From: Wolfiporia cocos
Lineage: Eukaryota > Basidiomycota > Agaricomycetes > Polyporales > Phaeolaceae
Reading direction: 5' to 3'
Length of the DNA: 64,000 bases
Assembly (NCBI GenBank): GCA_029448655.1
Contig: JACCLO010000009.1
Location: forward strand, 3,100,001 to 3,164,000
The notes under the pieces were generated by a model. It made no database searches and was not told the DNA's origin. It saw nothing but the letters and a program-made list of their open reading frames with translations. The position numbers and the translations under genes were made by a program. Shown here piece by piece: positions 50,180 through 60,110 of the stretch. The first letter of the stretch is position 1. The number at the start of each line of letters is the position of its first letter.

Positions 50180-50822
50180 TCACGGGTTTAAGTTTTGATG
50201 TGTGAAAAGGTGCGCATCATGCTCCTTCTCTATAAGCCCTCCCCGCTTCACTCCACGGTGCCAACATATGGTTTGCTCATCCAGGAGAATATCGCTAGGA
50301 TACTGCACTTCACCATCCTTCCCACACCAGTCAAAGTCGACCAGCACAATCCCGTCTCCCACAATCAACACATTCGGAGCACGCAAGTCACCAAACACAA
50401 ACTATCACGTGCTGGTGTGGACCCAATACAATTCTCCAGCCGTAATGCAATAACCATTGCGCCAAAAGGGCACAATGCCAACTCTGTTGGCATCGGTGGT
50501 TCTCAGTACTTAAGCTATTATGGCACATGGTCGTGATGTGCTCGTGACACAAACTTGTCCTGGTGCAACGTCGTGACTGCGCTGCGCTGCAGAGCGACTG
50601 GATGTGTGTGGGATCCAACAGTGCACCATCGACCTCGCTACCCTCAACAAAATCCATGACGACAACCTGCATTCCAATGCTGGGCTCATGCACACAGTGC
50701 CGAAGCTTTGGGCGCAAGGCTCTAGCGAGCAGCTCGTGCACTTTTTGATTGTACGTGTACGCGAATTTGACGACGACCTTTGCTGTCTCAGACTCGCTCT
50801 CGGCCTCTGCCACGAATACTGC

Positions 50823-51193
50823 TGACACAAGCGTATTCTCAAGCAACTACTCAGGGGAATATTACTCGCGTGGAAGCGTATTCCTAGTCTGAGGCTACTC
50901 AAGGCAACAAAGGCCAAGACGAGTCTGGGGTGCTCCCTGCTCGTCTGGCTGGTATATATGCTCGTAGGTTGTTTGTACATGTTTGGCTACTATACAGTAT
51001 TACGTAAGCTGATAGACCGTTTAGAGTATGGTAAACCCTATCGTAGGTGTAGAGCCGTATCAAGGGTGTCCGGGGTCTGTGTAGGCACGTGTGGGGTGTT
51101 CGGGGTCCTTGCACGTGACGCATAGGCGGGCGCTTAGATAAGATAAGGGTTGTCTCTAGTCGCAAGTTAGTTGGAGAAAGTCGGCTTGTGACA
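50823..51193 (-). repeat. Gypsy-1 3' LTR
   Basis: 371 bp, minus-strand TGTCACAAGCCGA to CGCTTGTGTCA. The last 12-13 codons of the polyprotein ORF lie within it. The polypurine stretch AGAAGAGGGGGTAC immediately before it (51207-51194, minus) is itself coding. Confidence 0.95.
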
Positions 51194-54100
51194 GTACCCC
51201 CTCTTCTAGCTGCGTGTCCCCACGCCCAGCAATCACTTTGTACATAGTTTGGTCAACATGGCACGGGTGGTCTACGGTTTTGGTGCAGATGTGTGGGTGC
51301 GCCACTTGGAGTGTGTTTAAGACCGGATAGATCCAGTATCCTATTGATTCAGGTATAGTGGATTCTATTGGTGTTCCAACGCGTATTCCGTATTGTATGA
51401 CCCGTGTTCGTGGATCGCAGAACCAGAAGTTACGAGCGACGAGCTTCTTTTCGTAGGCGTAAAATGGTATGCTGCCTTTGACCAGAAGCGTAGTGTCTAT
51501 GTCGTCGTATATTATGAACTCCTTCGGGTTCCGCCTCAGTCCCATTTCCTGAGCTTTTCGTTTGAAGTCCTCCCACTCTGGGTCCCACTTGGTGTCAGTG
51601 TGGTCCCAACCAGTGCTTCTGTTTTTCCACTGGTTACCTGGGGCGGATGGTCTAGCTTCGAAGAACTTTGTGACTAGCTCTTGATAATGGTTTAATCCAC
51701 GTTTTCGTTCCCATGTTTTAGTCCCGTCAGACCATTCGACTTCCAGCTCGATTCGCCCTCGGTCTTCCCTGGATTCGAGGATCCTGAGAGGCCTGCGAAC
51801 GTCATTGCTTTCCGTCACTTTACTGTGGTCCTGATTGGGGAAGGCGGGCGGTGTGTATGGTAGGAGTAAGACCTCGTTAAATACCGGGTGTATCCCGCGC
51901 ATATCTGCGGGGAGGTCTATTTCGTATGCTCCGTGCCCGACCTTCTTCGTGACCTTGTACGGTCCAAACCGCTTGGAGTCCAGCTTCTTGGTTGGGTGGC
52001 CCATGTTTATGTTTCGGCTGTCGACCCAGACCAAGTCGCCTTCAGAGTACGATAGTGGCGATGCCCGTTTCCTATCGTAGTACTCTTTCATGCGTAGCTT
52101 AGCTTTCTCCAAGTTCTGTGAAGCGAGTTTGGATATGGTGTGCATGTGTTCGACCCAATCCTGTGCTACCCCCTCTTCTTGTTCCGGCGCCTCTACACCT
52201 GTGAAGGGGTGGTATCCGTGCGTAAGGTAAAAGGGACTGTATCCCGTGCTACTGTGTACGTGTGTCTTGTACGCAAAGCTTGCCAGCGGGAGTAAGTCCG
52301 GCCAGTTCGTATGAGTATCGTTGATAAATAACCTAAGGTAGACCTCGAGTTCCTGGTTCATACGTTCCGTTTGCCCGTCTGTCTGTGGGTGGAACGCGGT
52401 ACCCGGGTTTCCCTGTATGCCTAGTCTACGATATACGTCCTTTATGAATTCTGATACAAATTGTGGTCCTCTGTCGCTAAATATTTTCTTTGGTAGTCCG
52501 TGTTGTGTGTATACTTTATCTATGAATATATTGGCCCATCCTTCAGCCGATAGTTTAGTTGTTGTTGGTACAGCTATATAGTCCTTTGACTTCATGTCTA
52601 CTACTACAATGATTGCGTCGCGGCCCTTGGAAGTGGGGAGTCCCGTGATCATATCGACGGAAATGTTTTCCCAGTTGTGTGCTGGAGTTGGGTTCGGGTT
52701 GAGTGGAGCCGCGCGTTTGGATCGGTCCGGCTTAGCGGCCTGGCATTTGATACAAGCTTTGACGTACTGGCGGATGTCTGACCGCATCTTGGGCCACCAG
52801 TAGTGTCGGTGTATAGCTGTGTACGTGTTTTCGGTGCCAGGGTGTCCCGCTGAGACGGTGTCGTGGAATGAAGAAATGATTTTTCCGATTAATTCTTCAT
52901 CCCGAGGGATAATCAACCTCCCCCTCCTATATCGCAGACCGTCCTCGGTCGTTTCCCCTACTTCTGCTCCTTCCTTTCCATCGTAGAGAGCGGCTTCCGC
53001 TTTGACCCTCTCTTTTACTTCGTCGTGGGTGATACCCTTGACTACAGTATAGAATGAGGATCGCAGCCTTTCTGCGCTGTCTTGGACGAAGAGGTGTGGC
53101 TTCAGGACGACTTGCCCTTCGAGGTGATCTTTGTCGTTTCCGTGATCACTTCTTCGGGAAAGCCCATCGGCCCTTCCATTGGTCTTCCCGGGGATGTGCA
53201 CGAGTTGTAGGTCATACTCGGCGAGTTCCGTCATCCACCGGGCTTGTCGCGGATTAATCTTCTGTGGGGTCTTAAAGTATTCCAAGTTCTTATGGTCCGT
53301 TAGTACTTCTACAGGGTGTTTGCCACCCATTACGAAATGCCGCCATTCATCGAGTGCACGCATGATGGCGAGGAGTTCTCTGTCGTAGATTTCGTAGTTC
53401 CGTTCTGCCGGTAGCATCGTCTTACTCTGGTAGGCGATGGGTTTCCAGACGCCGTCCTGTTTCTGCATGAGGCAGGCTCCGGTTGCGAAGTCCGATGAAT
53501 CTGCCTCGATGCGGAAAGGGTCGTCGTCGTTTGGTATCCCTAACACGGGTGCTTCGATAAATATTTTCTTTAACTTATCGAAACACTCCTGTTCCGCCGT
53601 ACCCCACTGCCAAGGCGTGTCCTTGGTTAGGTTTATCAGTGGGCGTGCTACCGTGGAAAACTTAGGTATAAATCTCCGGTAGAAGTTTGCGAATCCAATG
53701 AAGGATTGTACTTCTTTTTTGTTCCGAGGTGCGGGCCATTCAGCCACTGCCGCCACCTTCGCGGGGTCCATGCGGATTTCCCCGTGAGAGATTATATGCC
53801 CCAAGTATTCTACTTCCGACTTCATAAACTCGCATTTCTCTGGTTTACAAGTCAACTTATTTTGACGGAGTACGAGCAGAACCTTGCGCAGGATCTCTTT
53901 GTGTTCTGCCTCGGTCTCCGTGAAAACAAGTATGTCGTCTAAATATACAATGACCTTTCCAGTCATTATCAGGTCTCGGAAAATGTCATTCATCAAGGTC
54001 TGGAACGTGCCCGGTGCGTTGCACATTCCGAAGAACATCACTAAGGGTTCGTACAATCCCCTATTAGTGATGAAGGCGGCTTTTTCCTCGTCGCCTTCCT

Positions 54101-57100
54101 TGATCCTGACATTTGTATATCCCCAACGAATGTCCAATTTAGAGAAGTACTTAGCTCGTTTCAACTTGTTGAGCAGCTCCGTGATCAGAGGGAGCGGGTA
54201 CCGGTTCTTCTTGGTCATTTGGTTCAACTTCCGATAATCCTGAATGGGTCTCAGTTTCCCATCCTTCTTCTTGACGAAGAAGAATGGTGCCCCCCATGGT
54301 GACTTGGATGGTCGAATGCGTCCAGTCCGTAACTGTTCTTCTAGGAAATCATCTAACGCCTCTTGTTCTCGAGGTGATAGGGCATAGATCTTGCCGGCGT
54401 AGGGTTCGGAGTTCGGTAGGAGTTCTATGGCGTGATCCCATGGTCGCCTTTCGGGGAGTTGGTCGAATTCCGTTTCCTTAAACACGTCTTCGAATTCGTG
54501 TAAGTACTCGGGGACCACTTCCTCGAAGGTTTTGGCTTCCGTGGTTTTGCCGGTGGCGATGGCGATCTCGGTTGCCTTCGTCGCGCGGACTCGCTCAGCG
54601 ATGTCGGCCCGGCACTCTTCCCTATTCCGTAACCATGCGTCAGCAAAGATGTAATAAATATGGTCACCGTCCTCGATCTGCTCGTGCTCGCAGTCGCAGG
54701 TGAAGGTGATTCGGCGTTTCTTCCAGTCGATGGTGGGATTGTGATCTTCCAACCAGTCGAAGCCGAGGAATATGTCTGCCGAGCTGAGCTCGGTGACGTG
54801 GAACTTGCGTGTTTCCAAATGCGTGTTGATCTGCATCTGAAGTTCGACATAGTGCGTCATTTTGCCCGCAGCGTTGGTACTACCATCAGCGTTATACAGT
54901 TTGACGGGTCGGTCTAGTGGGAGTTGCTCGAGTTTGTGTTCCTCCACGTAGGCACGACTGATGACCGATCCCGTTGAACCGGAGTCTATCAGTGCCTTTG
55001 TGAAGAGGGCACGTCCGTCGGGGCGGTGGAGGGTGATCGGTACTTCGATCTGCCTTCCCCGTTTTCCCGTCTGGATTACCACTACATTCCCTCTGAGTTT
55101 CTCACCAGTAGAGCCGAACCCCTGTGTTCCGCGTCTGGTTTCCCTAATGCTTTTTACTATGCGCGTGTCTGGTGTCATGTTGCATTCGAGTATGAACTGG
55201 GCGATTCTGTCCCCATACTCGACCTGATAATCTGTTCCAGTTTGATTATTCAGTATGACTTTTAACCGACCGGTGTAGTCTTCATCGACTACACCGGCCT
55301 CCACGTCGACTCCTTTCAAGGCGAGTCCGGATCGTGGAGCTATGCGGCCGTATACACCGGGTGGCATTCGAATCATTATGCCTGTATCCACGGTGATGCG
55401 CTTCCCGTTTGGTATAACGACTTCCTCCGCGGAGTGAAGGTCGTAACCCGCGGCTCCTTCGCTTTTTCGCTCAGGGGGGATTGCCCGCGGGTGGTCTAAG
55501 TATATGTCGAGCGTGACAGCCTTCTTCTTGGCTCGTCGACGCCGCACTTTCTTTTCCGTCTTTTTCTGGACTGTAGGCTTAGATGCGTCTGCCATCTGCA
55601 CATCTGAGTCTACAACCGGGTCTACGTCCATTGGCACATAGTTTACATTAATAGAGGAATTAAGCACGGTTTTATCCTCCCGCCAAGCTCCGGTGGGAGG
55701 CTCCTCTGAGGCTGTTACAAACGAATCGTCGGAGCATGTTGAAGCTCCGTCGTCGTCACCAGGCGCCAAGTCTACAGAACATGGTACAGATATGTAATCA
55801 AATATCGGGGCCCCGGTTCCTAGCCCATATAGTCCATCCACCGGTTCGTTACCCTCCGAGGCAGATTCGGAGATAGAGACATTTACTGGTTCCTCGATCT
55901 CCAGAACTGAAAATTTATTATTAGAGAGGGGACGTACCTGAGTGAATCCGGCTTCCTTCGCAGCCTCCGGATTTTCCTTGGCCCAAGCGGACACCATTCG
56001 CACGAAGTCCTCCTGGGATACTTCCCCAAGGACTTTTTCTGCTGGTGGTGCCTCGACGGCCTGGCGGGTGCGCGCCGGTTGTGAGGGTCCGGCACCGGTG
56101 TTCCCTCCACTGGTAGCTGCTCGGGGCTTCCAGTTGGGTTGGTGCCAGACGGGCTTGTTGCAGCCCTTCCCTGGTGCCTCTGCTTGTGTCTTGCTGCAAG
56201 AGTGGCACTTCCTCTTGAGCAAGTTGGCCCGTTCTTCCGCGGTGGGCTCCGGCCGCGTGGTTCCCGATGACGATGTTGTCGCCCGACCCTTTCCTTTGTC
56301 GGCGACGCCCTTACCCGTGTCACGACCGTGGCGCAGCTTTTCTTCGTCGCGGAGACGACGCATCGCGTTGTCCGTACGGAGGATAGCTTGTTTCCAGGAT
56401 TCGTAGTCTTCCGGAATCTGGACATTGTATCCCCGTTGCGATTTGTCGTTTACCGTGGCGGCGACGAAGGCGGAGTGTACTGCCGTGTAGATTTCTTTCG
56501 GGATGGCGGAGGTGACCCAGCGATGTACTATCTGGTTCTCCTTGTCGTATTTTGCCTCCGAAAGAAGTCTTTCTAGTTCCTGGAAGTACTCCTCGCCCTT
56601 GCCGATGGTCATGCTGAGTTTTTCCGCGGCAACCGCCGACTTCTTTTCCAAGTCGGGGTCGTCGAACTTTTGGTGTAGCTCCCAGATGAAGCGTAACCAA
56701 CTCATATGCCATTGTCCGTCACGGTAGTGTTCCCGCGTGAAGGCCGTTACCCATGCGTCCACTTTTGGTCCCCTTATCAACGAGATGGCCGTACCGATCT
56801 TTTTGCTGTCTGTGAAGAGCAGCGGCCGGTTGTCGTCGATGTATAGTTTCAGGCGCATTACCCTGGCGATGAAGTTCTCGCCGGTGAAAGGTTCGGGTTC
56901 GCGCACCTTGGACTTGTACCGGGGGTCAGGCTGCGGCTCCGGGAGCATTGAGTACGCGTCCCATTGCGAGCTCGCCGGTTTCTCGGGCCGCCACATAGAC
57001 GCACGCGTTCCCGGGAGAGGCGCGGCTCTCCAGGTGTTCACATGCGTTGTCTGTGGTGCTACCGACGGAGGGACCGGGGGCTGTGCTGCCATGACCGAGA

Positions 57101-57869
57101 AGGGGACCTGGGGAGTGAGGACCGGGGGGGTGTATCCTGGCAGGAAAGGGTTCGTCTGCCGGGTGCCCGCGTTCGAGGCCGGACGGGTCGCCGTGTTCAC
57201 CGGAGGGGGAGATCCCATGTGGACGGATCTTACCCAGTTTTCAACCGGCCGGAAGCGTTCTTCCGGAACCGATGGTACTGACCGACGAGGGGCGGAGTGC
57301 TGGCTGTGTAGTGAGGCCGCATCTCCTGCCGCGATTGCATCTGCTTGGAGACGTTGTGCCTCCCGCAGGAATCGTGCTCCCATGTCGGCGTTCCACACAC
57401 CGGTTTGAACCATTGTGGCTGCTACTGTCTGACACCGAAAACCGAAATCCGCCGTGGTTGGGTTGGGGGGAAACGCCCATTGTAGAGCCAGGGGCGAGTC
57501 GACATGTGCTAAGGGACTCGCGCCGCGGATGGTGTTGGACTGTTCCCTTGCCATCTGGAATGCCTGTTCCAGTCGCTCGAGCCCAGGGCCATTGTCCTCT
57601 ACCGATGCTCCTAAGGGGAGCGAGCGACCGGGGGATACCTGTCCTATTGTCTCGGTGTGGGCCGGGGCGACTTCGACGTTGGGGCGGGGGGCGTGAATGC
57701 TATCGGCTACCGAGAGTAATGCGAAGTCCTCGGGTAGCCCATGCATTTGGTAATTCACCCACTGCCCTGGGTGGAACGGGTTGTTGGTGACCGTGGGGGT
57801 GCCGGCGGGGAGCGGGATGTGTTCGGGTCGGGGGCCGCGGATGTAGTCGAGGTTGTGCGGGGCGGCCAT
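51156..57869 (-). CDS. Gypsy-1 gag-dUTPase-protease-RT-RNase H-integrase polyprotein
   Basis: 2237 aa from the ATG at 57869. Rough residues: gag 1-700 with a knuckle-like CHSCSKTQAEAPGKGC rather than a standard CCHC; dUTPase 790-925 (AAGYDLHSA, APRSGLA, GVVDEDYTGR, GDRIAQFI, GTQGFGSTG: all five motifs); aspartic protease LIDSGSTG near 961; reverse transcriptase YLDDILVF near 1308; RNase H (EADSSDFATGA) near 1453; integrase HHCC (HYWWPKM... CIKCQAAK) near 1693-1710; DDE core (SDRGPQFVSEF, TAFHPQTDGQTERMNQ); chromodomain-like RILESREDRGRIELEVEWSD near 2023-2070. About 150 further residues form a conserved domain I cannot assign (LVARNFWFCDPRTRVIQYGI). Gag and pol are one frame, as in Tf1, so gag excess would need protein processing or turnover. 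Confidence 0.95.
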   Translation of the reverse strand: MAAPHNLDYIRGPRPEHIPLPAGTPTVTNNPFHPGQWVNYQMHGLPEDFALLSVADSIHAPRPNVEVAPAHTETIGQVSPGRSLPLGASVEDNGPGLERLEQAFQMAREQSNTIRGASPLAHVDSPLALQWAFPPNPTTADFGFRCQTVAATMVQTGVWNADMGARFLREAQRLQADAIAAGDAASLHSQHSAPRRSVPSVPEERFRPVENWVRSVHMGSPPPVNTATRPASNAGTRQTNPFLPGYTPPVLTPQVPFSVMAAQPPVPPSVAPQTTHVNTWRAAPLPGTRASMWRPEKPASSQWDAYSMLPEPQPDPRYKSKVREPEPFTGENFIARVMRLKLYIDDNRPLLFTDSKKIGTAISLIRGPKVDAWVTAFTREHYRDGQWHMSWLRFIWELHQKFDDPDLEKKSAVAAEKLSMTIGKGEEYFQELERLLSEAKYDKENQIVHRWVTSAIPKEIYTAVHSAFVAATVNDKSQRGYNVQIPEDYESWKQAILRTDNAMRRLRDEEKLRHGRDTGKGVADKGKGRATTSSSGTTRPEPTAEERANLLKRKCHSCSKTQAEAPGKGCNKPVWHQPNWKPRAATSGGNTGAGPSQPARTRQAVEAPPAEKVLGEVSQEDFVRMVSAWAKENPEAAKEAGFTQVRPLSNNKFSVLEIEEPVNVSISESASEGNEPVDGLYGLGTGAPIFDYISVPCSVDLAPGDDDGASTCSDDSFVTASEEPPTGAWREDKTVLNSSINVNYVPMDVDPVVDSDVQMADASKPTVQKKTEKKVRRRRAKKKAVTLDIYLDHPRAIPPERKSEGAAGYDLHSAEEVVIPNGKRITVDTGIMIRMPPGVYGRIAPRSGLALKGVDVEAGVVDEDYTGRLKVILNNQTGTDYQVEYGDRIAQFILECNMTPDTRIVKSIRETRRGTQGFGSTGEKLRGNVVVIQTGKRGRQIEVPITLHRPDGRALFTKALIDSGSTGSVISRAYVEEHKLEQLPLDRPVKLYNADGSTNAAGKMTHYVELQMQINTHLETRKFHVTELSSADIFLGFDWLEDHNPTIDWKKRRITFTCDCEHEQIEDGDHIYYIFADAWLRNREECRADIAERVRATKATEIAIATGKTTEAKTFEEVVPEYLHEFEDVFKETEFDQLPERRPWDHAIELLPNSEPYAGKIYALSPREQEALDDFLEEQLRTGRIRPSKSPWGAPFFFVKKKDGKLRPIQDYRKLNQMTKKNRYPLPLITELLNKLKRAKYFSKLDIRWGYTNVRIKEGDEEKAAFITNRGLYEPLVMFFGMCNAPGTFQTLMNDIFRDLIMTGKVIVYLDDILVFTETEAEHKEILRKVLLVLRQNKLTCKPEKCEFMKSEVEYLGHIISHGEIRMDPAKVAAVAEWPAPRNKKEVQSFIGFANFYRRFIPKFSTVARPLINLTKDTPWQWGTAEQECFDKLKKIFIEAPVLGIPNDDDPFRIEADSSDFATGACLMQKQDGVWKPIAYQSKTMLPAERNYEIYDRELLAIMRALDEWRHFVMGGKHPVEVLTDHKNLEYFKTPQKINPRQARWMTELAEYDLQLVHIPGKTNGRADGLSRRSDHGNDKDHLEGQVVLKPHLFVQDSAERLRSSFYTVVKGITHDEVKERVKAEAALYDGKEGAEVGETTEDGLRYRRGRLIIPRDEELIGKIISSFHDTVSAGHPGTENTYTAIHRHYWWPKMRSDIRQYVKACIKCQAAKPDRSKRAAPLNPNPTPAHNWENISVDMITGLPTSKGRDAIIVVVDMKSKDYIAVPTTTKLSAEGWANIFIDKVYTQHGLPKKIFSDRGPQFVSEFIKDVYRRLGIQGNPGTAFHPQTDGQTERMNQELEVYLRLFINDTHTNWPDLLPLASFAYKTHVHSSTGYSPFYLTHGYHPFTGVEAPEQEEGVAQDWVEHMHTISKLASQNLEKAKLRMKEYYDRKRASPLSYSEGDLVWVDSRNINMGHPTKKLDSKRFGPYKVTKKVGHGAYEIDLPADMRGIHPVFNEVLLLPYTPPAFPNQDHSKVTESNDVRRPLRILESREDRGRIELEVEWSDGTKTWERKRGLNHYQELVTKFFEARPSAPGNQWKNRSTGWDHTDTKWDPEWEDFKRKAQEMGLRRNPKEFIIYDDIDTTLLVKGSIPFYAYEKKLVARNFWFCDPRTRVIQYGIRVGTPIESTIPESIGYWIYPVLNTLQVAHPHICTKTVDHPCHVDQTMYKVIAGRGDTQLEEGVLSQADFLQLTCD

Positions 57870-58625
57870 CGTATCGTGAATGAAGTTTGTAGGTAAGGAA
57901 TGTAGAGTCGCGAAAAACAGCGCTACCCGCCCACTGTGGATCAGCCTATAGCTGCGATCGGGGTGGTAACTAGAAACTGTTTTTCCACTCTATTCAGAGA
58001 CCACCTCTTTTCGGAGGTGCGCCAAGAAACGCCAAGGGGTTTTCAGCCCAAGGCCGGCAAGTAATCTCTGCCTCCGAAACCTCGTCCAGCCCCGAAGCTA
58101 ATTCGGGATACCGGGGGCACGGGATCTAAACCCTTGGGATGGAGGGTCTAAAAACTATCGTATCGGGCCAAGTGGCCGTATGGTGTGAGCTGTGTCGCGC
58201 TCCTTCAGCCGCCTTGTGGGGCGCTGGGTTGTATAGTAACGAGGGGGCGGTAATGCCCGTATAGTGGCGCGGTAATGCGCGTAAATAGGTGCCCAGTGCC
58301 TCTGTAATCTGCCGTAGGGCCCCTTAACGCCTTTGATTATTTCGCGTCGGGTGCTCGTCTACTACGGTGGGGTTGAAACCCAAAGCCTTTACGCCGTATT
58401 GCACGACGGTGGCCCAGTAGCTTAGAGACAACGGTAGGAGTGGTCCCCTACACGCTGTTCACGAGTGTATGTCCCCCAGAACCCAGTCCCTTGTCCCTGG
58501 GATACGGGAGGATAAAAGTTTAAACACCCGAGTCGAGACTCGAGGGCGAAGAAACAGTGCACTTTGCCCCTAGTGCGCCGGGGTTGTTCTGGAATGAACT
58601 CAGAACGGGGAGGAGACTCGTCTTA
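57870..58625 (-). promoter_or_regulatory. Gypsy-1 5' leader with self-primer site
   Basis: 756 bp non-coding leader. At 58614-58624 (one base from the LTR) the plus strand reads AGACTCGTCTT; on the RNA this is AAGACGAGTCT, able to pair perfectly over 11 nt with AGACTCGTCTT in the LTR transcript (plus-strand 58719-58729). That LTR segment starts about 32 nt after a TATATA box (near 58756-58762), i.e. at the predicted transcript start. The rest of the leader is highly conserved with copy A and has small hairpins. Confidence 0.75.
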
Positions 58626-58996
58626 TGACACAAGCGTATTCTCAAGCAACTACTCAGGGGAATATTACTCGCGTGGAAGCATATTCCTAGTCTGAGGCTA
58701 CTCAAGGCAACAAAGGCCAAGACGAGTCTGGGGTGCTCCCTGCTCGTCTGGCTGGTATATATGCTCGTAGGTTGTTTGTACATGTTTGGCTACTATACAG
58801 TATTACGTAAGCTGATAGACCGTTTAGAGTATGGTAAACCCTATCGTAGGTGTAGAGCCGTATCAAGGGTGTCCAGGGTCTGTGTAGGCACGTGTGGGGT
58901 GTTCGGGGTCCTTGCACGTGACGCATAGGCGGGCGCTCAGATAAGATAAGGGTTGTCTCTAGTCGCAAGTTAGTTGGAGAAAGTCGGCTTGTGACA
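58626..58996 (-). repeat. Gypsy-1 5' LTR
   Basis: 371 bp. Differences from the 3' LTR seen by eye: GCATATTCC for GCGTATTCC near 58680, CCAGGGTC for CCGGGGTC near 58875, GCTCAGAT for GCTTAGAT near 58938. The first two are CpG-type transitions. It is followed by ACTGC. Confidence 0.95.
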
Positions 58997-59249
58997 ACTG
59001 CCTTCGCGCTGATGCTGATGTAGGGAACAAGGCGCTCCCTGTACTTGAGCACGACCTTCTTGCCTGCGCTGTCACAGTATGTGGTGAAATGGGGACCAAT
59101 GAAAGAGGGCACGTGTGCAGAGAGAGAGAGAGAGACAACCATTTATACCCCGCAGTCAGTATCCTATGTACATGTGCGGCAGCTAACTAGAGCCACGGTG
59201 GAAGTAAAGATTATCGTAGTAATGAGTAGGGTGGTGTGAGCAGTCGTAC

Positions 59250-60110
59250 TTGTGTTAGGTATCATAACGGAATGTCATGGTCGTTGCCTGTAATGGCGGT
59301 GATGTTGGCTTACCCTGGGTCGAAAATCCTTCGGGGGCCATCTTGTTTGATAAATGCGCAGGAGTGCTTGAGGAATGATATGATTGCCCGCCAGCCTTTG
59401 ACAGTACCGAGGATGAAGGAGAGTTGTAGCGAAGGTGAAGCTTCGCGAAGGAAAGAACGTGCGTGGTTGTGTAAAGGGCAGTGCAGTAAGACGTGACGTC
59501 TTGTCTGGATCGTGTTGTTGTCACAAGGACAAAGTGGTGATTCGTTAGGCACAAAATGTTGGTAGTATTCGCCGATAAAGGCATGGCCGGTAATGCATTG
59601 TAAGAGGCGAGATTGGATATGTCGAGTCTCCGTAAATTTTTGTACAACGGGGTGGAGCGTGTACGTAGGTAGTGCGGTTAACGCATGTCTCGAAGAGTTT
59701 ATGCGGTTTTTAGAAACCCACTCCTTTTGCCAGCGTCGTAACGTGCGGTGGCGAGCATTGGACCGTAACCATGTTATGGCGGGTGGTATGTGGTCAGGTA
59801 GGAGAACTGCTGCGCACGCTAGCTGGTCGACGTGCTCATTGCCCGGAATGCCCTTGTGACTGGGGCGCCAGTGAATGGTGACGCAGATATCAGGGTATGT
59901 GCTAAGGAGTTCGTCAGTGGCATTGTGGAAGAGGATGCTGTCGATTTGGCCAGGGTGTTTCGATGTGCACATGTGCAGCGAGCGAATACCTGCACTGGCA
60001 ATGGAAGCACATGTAGAACGACGAGCCACCGAAGGCGCTGGGGGAGAAACGGCTTTAACAAGCTGTGAGCAGTACGTGAGAGAATTATATAGAAGAATAT
60101 AGGAGCGGTA
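59250..60110 (-). mobile_element. LINE (non-LTR retrotransposon) 3' fragment with RNase H
   Basis: The minus-strand frame 60029-59310 encodes part of a ribonuclease H domain (TIHWRPSHKGIPGNEHVDQL), then a helical region, then a C-terminal Cys/His motif (SPLCPCDN ... RRHVLLHCPLHNHAR). This order is typical of the 3' end of fungal non-LTR elements. No reverse transcriptase is present, so the copy is 5'-truncated, as is common for LINEs; the frame is also shifted near 60030. Exact ends are uncertain. It sits between kinase A's 5' side and kinase B's 3' end. Confidence 0.75.

Larger units (their letters stand above)
50823..58996 (-). mobile_element. Gypsy-1, complete Ty3/gypsy retrotransposon
   Basis: 8174 bp, minus strand, with a 5-bp duplication ACTGC (50818-50822 and 58997-59001). 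LTRs are 371 bp and differ at about three positions by eye. A single 2237-codon ORF is fully open, so the copy is probably recent and possibly active. It lies inside kinase A. Copies A (1-7051) and B (38516-43829) and the solo LTR at 31345 are relatives. Confidence 0.96.
50180..59145 (-). pseudogene. FunK1-like fungal protein kinase A, split by Gypsy-1
   Basis: Two pieces on the minus strand. 59145-58997 encodes GPHFTTYCDSAGKKVVLKYR and ISISAKA. 50822-50180 encodes AVFVAEAESESETAKVVVKF (a beta-strand region with the VVKF lysine), a hinge-like VVVMDFVEGSE, the catalytic-loop-like FGDLRAPNVLIV and the metal-binding-like LVDFDWCGKDGE. They join across the Gypsy-1 target duplication ACTGC. The frame between the hinge and the catalytic loop contains stops, so part of it is intronic or the gene was already decayed. 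FunK1-type kinases are expanded in mushrooms; this one is not functional. Confidence 0.8.

Noticed and set aside
59117..59133. AG microsatellite as a regulatory element
   Set aside because: A short simple repeat with no supporting context.
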